Assembly: GCF_900631615.1 (NCBI RefSeq)
Contig: NZ_LR131273.1
Span: forward strand, 4,310,850 to 4,374,849
Origin: Tsukamurella paurometabola
GTDB taxonomy: Bacteria; Actinomycetota; Actinomycetes; Mycobacteriales; Mycobacteriaceae
Length of the DNA stretch: 64,000 nucleotides
Direction of reading: 5' to 3'
Shown here: positions 56,630 to 64,000 of the stretch, one piece after another
How the letters are laid out: each line of letters starts with the position of its first letter
Position numbering within the stretch: position 1 is the stretch's first letter
Position numbers and translations under genes: made by a program
Notes under the pieces: generated by a model
Told to the model about the DNA's origin: nothing
What the model saw: only the letters and a program-made list of their open reading frames with translations
The model's database searches: none

Positions 56630-57328
56630 GTGCCCAAGCCTCCCCTGCCCGATTCGCCGCGCCCCGTCGGCGAGCTGTCCGCGGTCACGCAGGACTACCT
56701 CAAGCAGATCTGGACCGCCCAGGAGTGGTCCGACGTGAAGGTCACGACCAAGTCGCTCGCCGATGCGCTGGGCGTCTCCGCCTCCACGGCCTCCGAGGCC
56801 ATCCGCAAGCTCGCCGATCAGGGCCTCGTCGATCACGAGAAGTACGGGGCCGTCACCCTCACCGACGAGGGCCGTACCGCGGCCACGGCGATGGTGCGCC
56901 GGCACCGGTTGCTCGAGACGTTCCTGGTCTCCGAGCTCGGCTACGGCTGGGACGAGGTCCACGACGAGGCGGAGGTCCTCGAGCACGCGGTGTCCGAGCG
57001 CTTCCTCGCCCGCCTCGACGAACGCCTCGGCTACCCGGACCGGGACCCGCACGGCGACCCGATCCCCCAGCCGGACGGCACCGTACCCACCCCCGACGCG
57101 TGCCTACTGTCCGAACTCGCGGCGGGGCAGGCCGGCACCGTCGCCCGGATCTCCGACTCGGATCCCGAGATGCTGCGGTACTTCCAGGAGGTCGGCATCG
57201 CACCGGACGCGCGGATCGAGGTCGTGGAGCTGCGCAAGTTCCTCGGAACCATCGCGGTCACCGTCGACGACGGTGCGCCACTGGATCTGGGTGACGTGGC
57301 CGCGCAGGCGATCTGGGTCAGGAGCTGA
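56630..57328 (+). CDS. DtxR-family metal-dependent regulator (MntR/SirR-like)
   Basis: A 232-residue DtxR-family repressor. HTH: TTKSLADALGVSASTASEAI with KLADQGLVDHEKYGAVTLTD; dimerisation/metal domain MVRRHRLLETFLVSELGYGW, DEVHDEAEVLEHAVSERFLA (His/Glu ligands); and a C-terminal SH3-like FeoA domain (LRYFQEVGIAPDARIEVVEL). The position next to ribF matches sirR in Mycobacterium, so manganese rather than iron is the likelier metal. The GTG at 56630 (PKPPLPDSPR) is the start. Confidence 0.88.
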   Translation: MPKPPLPDSPRPVGELSAVTQDYLKQIWTAQEWSDVKVTTKSLADALGVSASTASEAIRKLADQGLVDHEKYGAVTLTDEGRTAATAMVRRHRLLETFLVSELGYGWDEVHDEAEVLEHAVSERFLARLDERLGYPDRDPHGDPIPQPDGTVPTPDACLLSELAAGQAGTVARISDSDPEMLRYFQEVGIAPDARIEVVELRKFLGTIAVTVDDGAPLDLGDVAAQAIWVRS

Positions 57329-58316
57329 TCTCGGCCGAGCTCGCGGGCACCCGCGCACGGTCGGGCCGGGCACGGTGGGCAGCCGCTCCGGCGGCGACGA
57401 CGATCAGCAGCATCGCCACGTTGTGGACGTACTTCGGCCCGGCGTCGACGTGGCCGAGCAACGGGTAGTAGGTGAACGCCAGCACGCCCCGGACCAGGAG
57501 GAAGGCGAATCCGGCCGCAGCCACGTGCGGCGAACGCCAGCGCCCGCCGCCCGCGTATCGCAGCAGGACGCCGACGCCACCGAGCGCGAGCACGCCCACG
57601 GTGAGACCCACCCACCCCTCGCCGCCCACGTACTCGGCCGCGACCGCGAGCGGAATCGCGGCGAGGAACACCACCCACACCGGCGCGAGCCGCCGCACGG
57701 TCGCCCCGGACCGTCGAGTCCCGGTGACGGCAGCGGCGGCGAAGCATGCGAACACCACTGCGGCCGCCCCGGCGAGCTGCCCGGCGGACGCGCTGTGCGA
57801 CTCCGGATCGGCCGCGATCATGCCGGCGGTCGCGGCGTACGCGACCGCCGCCACCACCAGGCCCATCCGGCCGAGCCACGGCCGGTCGGCGGTCCGTGGG
57901 CGCCACCGCTCGGCGAGGGCCACCGGTGCGCCGAAACTGAAGATCAGGTGACCGCCGATGAAGGTGAACGCGTTCGCGGCACTGAACCCCAGCGCAGGCA
58001 GGTAGGCCTCCGCGCGCATCGCCTCCCAGCCCTGGTACCCCATGTAGTCCTGCGCGAAGAGGGACTGGTCGATGAGACACGCCTGCGCCACTCCGAGACC
58101 GAGATAGAGCCACAGCAACGCTCCCCACCCCCAACCACGGCGGCGAGCCACTTCCCGCGCCAGGAGGGCCGGCGCACCGTACAGGCCTGCGAAGAACACC
58201 GTGGAGAAGGCGACTCCTCCTATATCTCCGGTGGTATCTCCGTATGCCGCAATAAGTTCCGCACAGACCGCGCAGAGCACGAGGAGTCCGACGATCTGCA
58301 TCCGGGCGCTGCGCAT
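57318..58316 (-). CDS. Multi-spanning membrane protein of unknown function
   Basis: A 332-residue integral membrane protein with about nine hydrophobic segments, e.g. MQIVGLLVLCAVCAELIAAY, LGLGVAQACLIDQSLFAQ, FTFIGGHLIFSFGAPVALAE and LLIVVAAGAAAHRA. No named family is recognised. The start codon is preceded by GGGAG and by a possible promoter (TTGATT, 15-base gap, TAATAC). It overlaps the end of the DtxR-like gene by 11 bases in convergent orientation. Confidence 0.75.
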   Translation of the reverse strand: MRSARMQIVGLLVLCAVCAELIAAYGDTTGDIGGVAFSTVFFAGLYGAPALLAREVARRRGWGWGALLWLYLGLGVAQACLIDQSLFAQDYMGYQGWEAMRAEAYLPALGFSAANAFTFIGGHLIFSFGAPVALAERWRPRTADRPWLGRMGLVVAAVAYAATAGMIAADPESHSASAGQLAGAAAVVFACFAAAAVTGTRRSGATVRRLAPVWVVFLAAIPLAVAAEYVGGEGWVGLTVGVLALGGVGVLLRYAGGGRWRSPHVAAAGFAFLLVRGVLAFTYYPLLGHVDAGPKYVHNVAMLLIVVAAGAAAHRARPDRARVPASSAEISS

Positions 58317-58344
58317 GCTCCCACTGTATTATTTGACTGACTGC

Positions 58345-58953
58345 TCAATCAATAGTTGCCGGCGCAGGCCACGCACGGAGGGCCACGTCACCCACCGCGC
58401 GCAGGTCGTCCGCCGAGACGCCCTCGCGCGCCGCCTCGGCGAGCCCGTTGAGCGCGGTGAGCGTGAAACGCGCCAGCGCGGTGGGATCCACTTCATCCGG
58501 CAGCGCACCGCTCGCCACGTCGCGCCGGATCCGCTCCGCCACGCGAGCGACGTTCGCCGCACGGAGCCCCGACAGGTACTGCGCCACCTCCGGATTCGTG
58601 GTGCCGGCATCGCCGCTCACGACGAGGCAGCCACGCGGCAGTCCGTCGCGCGTGTACCGCGCGGGCCCCTCGAGAAGGAGCCGGCGCGCCACCGCCGTCG
58701 CCGACCCCTCCTCCGCGAGGACGAGATCGATGAAGCCGCCGTAGCGGCGGTCGTACTCCGCGACGGCCTCCTCGAAGAGGCGCCGCTTGTCACCGAAAGC
58801 CCGATAGAGGCTCGGAGCCTCCACCCCCAGCCGCTCGGTCAGGTCGCGCACCGACGTGCCCTCGTATCCGCGTTCCCAGAACAACCGGGCAGCCGCATCG
58901 AGCGCGCTGCCCCGATCGAAGGACCGCGGCCTCCCGCGTGTGGTCGTCGCCAT
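58345..58953 (-). CDS. TetR-family regulator
   Basis: A 202-residue TetR protein with HTH RGRPRSFDRGSALDAAARLF, GTSVRDLTERLGVEAPSLYR and AFGDKRRLFEEAV; the ligand domain is of the AcrR/TetR_C_16 sort. It is divergent from an SDR-MFS pair, with two palindromes in the 79-bp gap, and probably represses both directions. Confidence 0.9.
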   Translation of the reverse strand: MATTTRGRPRSFDRGSALDAAARLFWERGYEGTSVRDLTERLGVEAPSLYRAFGDKRRLFEEAVAEYDRRYGGFIDLVLAEEGSATAVARRLLLEGPARYTRDGLPRGCLVVSGDAGTTNPEVAQYLSGLRAANVARVAERIRRDVASGALPDEVDPTALARFTLTALNGLAEAAREGVSADDLRAVGDVALRAWPAPATID

Positions 58954-58964
58954 GAGGTCATTCT

Positions 58965-59012
58965 ATAACGTCCGCTACGTTATGCGGTACAGTCACAATC
59001 CGTAACAGTTAC
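58965..59012. promoter_or_regulatory. Two palindromes between TetR and SDR genes
   Basis: ATAACGT-CCGCT-ACGTTAT (58965-58983) and GTAACAGTTAC (59002-59012) are perfect inverted repeats in the divergent gap, likely operator sites for the TetR regulator. Confidence 0.7.
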
Positions 59013-59032
59013 TACGAAATGGAGGAGGCACC

Positions 59033-59788
59033 GTGCCGAACGACCTGACAGGAAAGAACGCCCTGGTCACAGGAGCGAGCAGAGGGATCGGTCGGGCCAT
59101 CGCGGAGGACCTCGCGCGCCGCGGAGCCGCCGTCGCAGTGCATTACGGATCCGACGACAAGGCCGCCGGCGCGGCCGTATCGGCCATCACCGGCGCAGGC
59201 GGGACGGCGTTCGCGCTGCGCGCCGAACTCGGCGCGGACGGGGCGGAATCCGCGCTGTGGGCGGCGTACGACGAGCGACTCGACGGTGTCGATCTGCTGG
59301 TGAACAACGCGGGCATCCTCGGTGGGCGGACGCCGTTCGCCGAAGTCACGCGCGAGTCCTTCGACCGGGTGCTCGCGGTCAACACCCGCGCCCCGTTCTT
59401 CCTGGTCCAGGAGGCTCTCCCCCGGCTCCGGGACGGCGGCCGCGTGGTGAACGTCTCGACCCGGTTCACGCACGGCTCGTACAACCCGTCGCTGCTGCCG
59501 TACTCGATGTCCAAGGCCGCGATCGACGCGCTGACCTTCGCGCTCGCGAAGGAGCTCGCGCCCCGGTCGATCACCGTCAACGCCGTCGGCCCCGGAGGAA
59601 CGGCGACGGACATGAACGCCGCGCGGCTCGCCACCCCCGAGGGACGCGCCGCGATGGCCGCCGACTCGCCGCTCGGCCGCATCGGCCGCCCCGCCGACGT
59701 GGCGGCGGTCGTCGGCTTCCTCGTGTCCGACGCGGCGGGATGGGTCACCGGGCAGTGGATCGACGCGAGTGGCGGTTCGCTGCTGTGA
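59033..59788 (+). CDS. SDR-family oxidoreductase (FabG-like)
   Basis: A 251-residue classical SDR: ALVTGASRGIGRAIAEDLAR cofactor site, LLVNNAGILGG, catalytic Ser in VVNVSTRFTHGSY and Tyr/Lys in YSMSKAAIDALTFALAKE. GGAGGAGG precedes the GTG. Its stop overlaps the start of the MFS gene (GTGATG), so they form a TetR-controlled operon, perhaps modifying and exporting the same compound. Confidence 0.9.
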   Translation: MPNDLTGKNALVTGASRGIGRAIAEDLARRGAAVAVHYGSDDKAAGAAVSAITGAGGTAFALRAELGADGAESALWAAYDERLDGVDLLVNNAGILGGRTPFAEVTRESFDRVLAVNTRAPFFLVQEALPRLRDGGRVVNVSTRFTHGSYNPSLLPYSMSKAAIDALTFALAKELAPRSITVNAVGPGGTATDMNAARLATPEGRAAMAADSPLGRIGRPADVAAVVGFLVSDAAGWVTGQWIDASGGSLL

Positions 59789-60973
59789 TGCGCCCCGCGG
59801 TGTACGCCCTCGGATTCGGGATCTTCGCGCAGGGCACGTCGGAGCTCATGCTCGCCGGCCTCCTGCCCGAGCTCGCCGCCGACCTGCAGGTGTCGATCCC
59901 GCGCGCGGGGCTGCTCATCTCCGGCTTCGCCGTGGGCATGATGCTCGGCGCGCCCGTCCTCGCCCTCGCGACGCTCCGCTGGCCGAAACGGCGGGCACTG
60001 CTCGTGTTCTGCGCGATCTTCGCGGCCACCCACCTCGTGGCGGCCGTGACCGACTCCTTCGCCGTCCTGCTGGTGACGCGATTCGCGGGCGCCTTCGTGT
60101 ACGCCGGATTCTGGGCCGTGGCGGCCTCGACCGCGATCGCCCTCGTTCCACCGGACCGGCGAGGTCGCGCCATGAGCGTCGTCGCGGGCGGGCTCACGCT
60201 CGCCACGGTGCTCGGCCTCCCGGCGGGGACGGTGCTCGGCCAGCACGCGGGCTGGCGCGCGACCTTCGTCGCGGTGGCCGTCGCGACCGTCGTGGCGGGC
60301 GCCGCGATCGTCGGCACGGTTCCACCACAGGTCGCGACGGGTACGGCCGCACACCCCCGGGGCGAGGTACGCGCGCTACGGGCGGCTGTGGACGTCCTAC
60401 GCGATCACCACGACGTCGATCGCGGCGCTCCTGATCTCGTTCGCCTATCTCGGCGCGATGCTCCGCGCGACCTCACACGCCGCGCCGGGCACGGTCCCGG
60501 TCGTGCTCGCACTGTACGGCGCGGGTGCCGTCACGGGGATCGCTGCGGGCGGTCGGCTGGCGGACCGTCGCCCCGGTTCGGTCCTGATCGGGGGCACGGC
60601 GGCGCTGGCCATCGCCTCGATGGCACTCGCCGCGGCGCTGCCGCACCCGGTCGTCGCCGCCGCGGCCGCGGCGCTGCCGGGGGCGGCCGGCTTCGTGACC
60701 AACCCCGCCCTGAACTCGCGCGTCTTCGCCCTCGCACCGGGCGCTCCGACGCTCGCGCCGGCCTTCACCGTCGCGGCCTTCAACGTGGGGATCGCCATCG
60801 GGCCGTGGCTGGGAGGAGCACTCCTGGACCTGGGCGCGTCGTACCGGACCCTGCCGGTCGCGGGTGCGGCGCTCGCGGTCGTCGCCGCGACCATCGCGAC
60901 GCTCGACTCCGTGGTGGGGCGCGCACCGCGGGCCGTGCCCGCACGACCCGCGGAGTGCCTCACAGGTTCTTGA
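59788..60973 (+). pseudogene. MFS drug-efflux-type transporter, frameshifted
   Basis: A DHA1/CmlR-like MFS transporter in two frames. The first (from ATG 59788) runs VYALGFGIFAQGTSELMLAG through FAGAFVYAGFWAVAAST to GEVRALR near 60380. Family homology then continues in the +1 frame: RYGRLWTSYAITTTSIAALL, VVLALYGAGAVTGIAAGG and AFNVGIAIGPWLGGALLDLG to the stop at 60973. The shift lies between about 60361 and 60385 in a GC-rich run (GTACGCGCGCTACGGGCGG). It may be a real inactivation or an error in the sequence. About 395 residues if repaired. Confidence 0.8.
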
Positions 60974-61628
60974 GCGCCTCGCGCCGGGACAACCCGCTGA
61001 GTTCGGTTTCGTGCGTGGCGACGTACGCCCGCACCCAGTCCGGGTCGGTCTTGGCGTGCTCGCGCAGCGCCCAGCCGATGGCCTTGCGCAGGAAGAACTC
61101 CGACTCCGCGAGGGCCGGTTCGATGACGTCCGTCAGCACGTCCACGTCGAGCCGGTCCTTGCGGCCCAGCTGGGAGAGGATCGCCAGCCTGCGTAGCCAC
61201 AGGTCGTCGCCGCGACTCCACGCGCGGACGGCGGCCGCGGTGCTCTCGGGATGCGCGTCGTGCAGCGCGGCGATGTGCCGGGCGGTCTCGTCGACGTGGT
61301 CCCACCAGGCCCCCGTGACGGCGATGTGCTCGTGCAGCGGGAGCAGCGCGGGGTCGCCCCTGCCGAGCCGGTACCGCAGCAGGTTCTGCGCGGCGTAGCG
61401 CTCCTCGCGGTACTCGGCGCCGTCCCAGAGTGCGAGCACCGCGGCCCGCAACTCGCCGAGGTCTTTGGGCGGGTGATCGCGGCGCACGCCGGCGGTGATG
61501 GCGCGCACCTGCGGGGACGGCACACCCAGGAACGGCATCGTGGATTTCATGTACGCCTGCATCGCCGGCGCCCGCTGAGGATCCGCCGCGTCCCGGAGTG
61601 ACGCCCGGATCCCGTCGACCAGCCTCAC
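60960..61628 (-). CDS. DNA alkylation repair protein (AlkD-like)
   Basis: A 222-residue ALK/HEAT-repeat protein of the AlkC/AlkD type, a DNA glycosylase for N3/N7-alkylpurines. Helical repeats: LGVPSPQVRAITAGVRRDHP, EYREERYAAQNLLRYRLGRG, WWDHVDETARHIAALHDAHP, RRLAILSQLGRKDRLD and FFLRKAIGWALREHAKTDPD, the last a hallmark. Trp and Asp residues for base sensing (WWDHVD) are present. It converges on the MFS gene. Confidence 0.88.
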   Translation of the reverse strand: MRLVDGIRASLRDAADPQRAPAMQAYMKSTMPFLGVPSPQVRAITAGVRRDHPPKDLGELRAAVLALWDGAEYREERYAAQNLLRYRLGRGDPALLPLHEHIAVTGAWWDHVDETARHIAALHDAHPESTAAAVRAWSRGDDLWLRRLAILSQLGRKDRLDVDVLTDVIEPALAESEFFLRKAIGWALREHAKTDPDWVRAYVATHETELSGLSRREALKNL

Positions 61629-61660
61629 CTCGTCCTCACGCGCGCGATGCTACTCGGCCC

Positions 61661-62734
61661 TCAGCGCACCCCGCCGCTGTTCGTGCCGCGCCAGCGCAGC
61701 GGCGCCTCCTCGTACTCCTCGGCGATGTGCGCCGCCATCCCGACGGTCCGGGCGTATTGGAAGAGCACCTCCGCGGCACGGGCCGGGAGCCCCAGCGTGT
61801 GCGCGACGGCGGCGCCGGCGAGGTCGATGTTCACCGCCCGGCCCGTGCGGGCGGCGAGTTCGGCGACGGCCCGCAGCGCGGGCGCGTCCGGGTCGTCCGC
61901 ACGCATCAGGCCCAGGACGACGGTGGCGCGCGGGTCCTCTCCCGTGTAGACGATGTGCCCGAAACCCGCGAGGTGCCCACCCCACGCCGCATCGGCGATC
62001 GCCGCGTCGACGTCGCCGCCGTCCAGCACGCGCCCCAGCATGGCGTGAGCCGCGGCCGGAGCCCCGCCGTGCAGCACGCCCGCCATCGCGCCGTAGCCGG
62101 CGAGCAGGGCGTCGTAGAAACCCGCCCGCGCCGAGGCCGCGACCCGCGCGGCCGTGGTGGACGCCGCCAGCCCGTTGTCGATGAGGCACGTGGCGAGAGC
62201 GTCGACCCAGGGGTGTTCGAGCCGCGTCTCGGGAACGAGGTCCGCGAGGACCGGCAGCAGGCCCAGGGCACGTTCGGCGACGTGGGACCGGTCCGCCCGC
62301 ACCGGGTCCCGGGCCGCGAGGAGAGCCACGGCCAGGGGAATCCGGCGCTCCAGCGCGACCGTCCGCGCAGGTTCCAGATCGACGGCGGGCGGCGCCGCGG
62401 CCTGCTCCGCCTCCAGTACGAACCGGGCGGCCGCCGCGAAGTCCATCTCGGCACAGACATCCGCGATCGGCCGGCCGCGCAGGTACAGGGCGTCGCCGCG
62501 GAGCGCGGAGACCCGTGTGGTCACGGCCCGGAAGCGCAGCAGGCGGTCGGCCTCCCGACGGCCGTCGTGCTTGGCCGCGGCGAGCGAATCGACCTGGGTC
62601 CGGTCGAAGAGCGACTCCGCCTGTCCCGGCATCCTCCGCGACGTCAGCACGCCGCGACTGACGTAGGAGTACAGCGTTCCGCGCTTGACTCCGAGCCGCT
62701 CGGCCGCCTCCGAGGTCGTGATCCACCGGTCCAC
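61661..62734 (-). CDS. Citrate synthase-like protein fused to an N-terminal HTH
   Basis: A 357-residue protein: residues 1-45 are a MerR-like HTH (MDRWITTSEAAERLGVKRGT, LYSYVSRGVLTSRRMPGQ), followed by a citrate synthase fold of ~300 residues. Catalytic equivalents are in AMAGVLHGGAPAAAHAM and LAGFGHIVYTGEDPRA, so it may still be active. The N-terminal DNA-binding domain suggests regulation of the divergent citrate synthase gene. Such HTH fusions occur in several actinobacteria. Confidence 0.85.
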   Translation of the reverse strand: MDRWITTSEAAERLGVKRGTLYSYVSRGVLTSRRMPGQAESLFDRTQVDSLAAAKHDGRREADRLLRFRAVTTRVSALRGDALYLRGRPIADVCAEMDFAAAARFVLEAEQAAAPPAVDLEPARTVALERRIPLAVALLAARDPVRADRSHVAERALGLLPVLADLVPETRLEHPWVDALATCLIDNGLAASTTAARVAASARAGFYDALLAGYGAMAGVLHGGAPAAAHAMLGRVLDGGDVDAAIADAAWGGHLAGFGHIVYTGEDPRATVVLGLMRADDPDAPALRAVAELAARTGRAVNIDLAGAAVAHTLGLPARAAEVLFQYARTVGMAAHIAEEYEEAPLRWRGTNSGGVR

Positions 62735-62737
62735 GTA

Positions 62738-62769
62738 TTGATTGAATCAACATTGCGGGTGTTGATCAA
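62738..62769. promoter_or_regulatory. Palindromes between the divergent citrate synthase genes
   Basis: TTGATTGAATCAA (62738-62750) is a perfect 13-base palindrome and TTGATCAA (62762-62769) a perfect 8-base one, both with TTGAT half-sites, in a 54-bp divergent gap. They may be operators of the HTH-citrate synthase. Confidence 0.65.
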
Positions 62770-62788
62770 TATCGCCCACACTCGTGCC

Positions 62789-63910
62789 ATGACCACACCG
62801 CTCATCGCCCCGGCGGGGCTCAAGAACGTCATCGTCACCGACACCGCGATCGGCGATGTCCGCGGCGAGGAGGGCTACTTCCACTACCGCGGCCACGACG
62901 CCACGCGCCTCGCAGCACAGGTCTCCTTCGAGGACGCGTGGCACCTCGTGCTGTTCGGCTCCCTGCCCGGTCGGGCCGACGGTGCCGCCTTCGCCCGCCG
63001 CGTCGGCGCCCTCCGCACGCTGCCCAGCGGCGTGCACGACCTGCTGCGAGCCACCGTCGGACCGGACACCGAGCCGATGCACGCGCTCCGCGTGGCGCTC
63101 GCCGGACTCGGCCTCGGCGACCGCCCCCTCATGGACCTGCCGGAGGACGAGCGAACCGACGCCGCCCTGCGGTACGCCGCCGTGACGCCGACGGTCCTGG
63201 CGGCGGCGCACCGTCTGGCGCGGGGCGAGGCGCTCCTCGAGGCGGACCCGGGCGCCGGACACGCCGCCGACTACCTGCGGATGGCGACCGGGAACACCGA
63301 TGCGGACGCCGCGGCCGCCCTGCAGACCTACCTCGTCGCGACCATCGACCACGGCTTCAACGCGTCCACGTTCGCCGGCCGCGTCATCGCGTCGACCGGT
63401 TCGGACATGGCCTCGTGCCTGCTCGGCGCCTTGGGCGCCTTCCTCGGGCCGTTGCACGGCGGCGCGCCGAGCCGCGCGCTCGCCGCACTCGACGAGATCG
63501 GCGACCCCGCGAACACCCGGGACTGGGTGCGCGGGAAGATCGCCCGCGACGAGAAGATCATGGGCTTCGGGCACGCGGTCTACCGCACGCACGACCCGCG
63601 GTCGGAGCTGCTCAAGTCCGTCGTCACGCCTCTCGACTCCCCGCTGGTGCGGCGGGCACTCGCGGTCGAGGCCGAGATCGAAGCCGGGATCAACGAGCTC
63701 AAGCCCGGCCGGCGGCTGTACGCCAACGTCGAGTTCTACGCGGGCGTGCTGATGAGCGAGGTGGGCCTGCCGCCGTCGATGTTCACGCCGACGTTCGGCG
63801 TCGCCCGCGTGGTCGGGTGGACCGCCAACGTCCTCGAACAGGTGCGCCAGGGCAAGATAATCCGCCCCTCCGCGCGGTACACGGGACCTTGTCCCGAATC
63901 CGAGGCCTGA
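62789..63910 (+). CDS. Citrate synthase / 2-methylcitrate synthase
   Basis: A 373-residue citrate synthase. TAIGDVRGEEGYFHYRGHDA at the start, DHGFNASTFAGRVIASTGSD, GALGAFLGPLHGGAPSRALA and IMGFGHAVYRTHDPRSELLK carry the catalytic His pair; the Asp comes near the C-terminus (SMFTPTFGVARVVGWTAN block). The start ATG follows the divergent operator. It could be the alternative CitA-type or methylcitrate enzyme; the two cannot be told apart by eye. Confidence 0.92.
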   Translation: MTTPLIAPAGLKNVIVTDTAIGDVRGEEGYFHYRGHDATRLAAQVSFEDAWHLVLFGSLPGRADGAAFARRVGALRTLPSGVHDLLRATVGPDTEPMHALRVALAGLGLGDRPLMDLPEDERTDAALRYAAVTPTVLAAAHRLARGEALLEADPGAGHAADYLRMATGNTDADAAAALQTYLVATIDHGFNASTFAGRVIASTGSDMASCLLGALGAFLGPLHGGAPSRALAALDEIGDPANTRDWVRGKIARDEKIMGFGHAVYRTHDPRSELLKSVVTPLDSPLVRRALAVEAEIEAGINELKPGRRLYANVEFYAGVLMSEVGLPPSMFTPTFGVARVVGWTANVLEQVRQGKIIRPSARYTGPCPESEA

Positions 63911-63978
63911 CGACGGAACGTGCGCGATTGCGCCAGGTGATGAAACATCCCGACGCCTGTTGCAATAGCATCGAGCCA

Positions 63979-64000
63979 TGACCAGAAGCAATGCTGGGCG
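63979..64000 (+). CDS. Possible start of the next gene, cut by the window edge
   Basis: ATG ACC AGA AGC AAT GCT begins 68 bases after the citrate synthase stop and runs off the end. No identification is possible and no clear ribosome-binding site is seen. Low confidence. Confidence 0.25.

Noticed and set aside
60355-61398. Continuation of the first MFS frame past 60385 as a long fusion
   Set aside because: After the frameshift the residues are Arg/Gly/Asp-rich with no membrane segments, while the +1 frame carries clear MFS helices.

Overview
The window is a high-GC actinobacterial chromosome segment. Its host backbone (ftsK, rnj, dapA, dfrA, thyA, dapB, aldR-like gene/ald, pepR, gpsI, lysX, rpsO, ribF, DtxR-family regulator) follows the order known from Mycobacterium and relatives, so it most likely comes from a mycolic-acid Corynebacteriales genus; Tsukamurella or a close relative is a guess from memory, not a result. 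No rRNA, tRNA or CRISPR array was recognised.

Layout. 1-9434: the start of ftsK, a TIGR03085-like gene, five tandem secreted paralogues of an unfamiliar family, then rnj-dapA-dfrA-thyA-DinB on the minus strand. 9432-23474: a ~14.0-kb integrative element. 23475-28697: the other half of the interrupted gene, a membrane protein, dapB, YjbR, CorA, and a TPR/AAA+ pair. 28820-33554: TspO, then an overlapping three-gene operon (amino-acid N-hydroxylase, N-acyltransferase, MMPL exporter). 33674-46782: glucosidase-like GH, pirin, zinc ADH, aldR-like gene and ald, DUF294 protein, amino-acid permease, GDPD, alpha/beta hydrolase with TetR. 46962-57328: pepR, gpsI, lysX, an SDR, rpsO, ribF and a metal-dependent regulator. 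57318-64000: membrane protein, TetR, SDR, a frameshifted MFS gene, AlkD-like protein and a divergent pair of citrate synthase genes.

The element is the main novelty. A large serine integrase sits beside its left end. The ends share only a GTG core, and the element splits a flavodoxin-like gene between its His codon and the following Ala codon. Just inside the right end the element carries a complete homologue of the gene it broke, with its own ribosome-binding site, in the same orientation and directly after the truncated host fragment, so integration appears to replace the lost function. That copy is translationally coupled to a protein with a HEPN-like R-x4-H motif, so host dapB-operon transcription probably also drives an element gene. 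Inside are an AAA helicase-like ATPase, an iteron-rich non-coding region, two AlpA/Xis-like proteins, a small resolvase, a protein resembling phage terminase small subunits, a protein resembling an actinophage head-associated protein, an orphan HExxH protease, a lipoprotein, a DUF732 protein and an AbiV-type abortive-infection protein. The best working hypothesis is an actinobacterial phage satellite or PICI-like island; no portal, large terminase or tail genes are present.

Other points: pepR has no ATG, GTG or TTG codon before its conserved N-terminus and lies in frame with the gpsI stop; two ~75-bp intergenic fold-back repeats share inverted ends; several divergent regulator/target pairs have clear palindromic operators.
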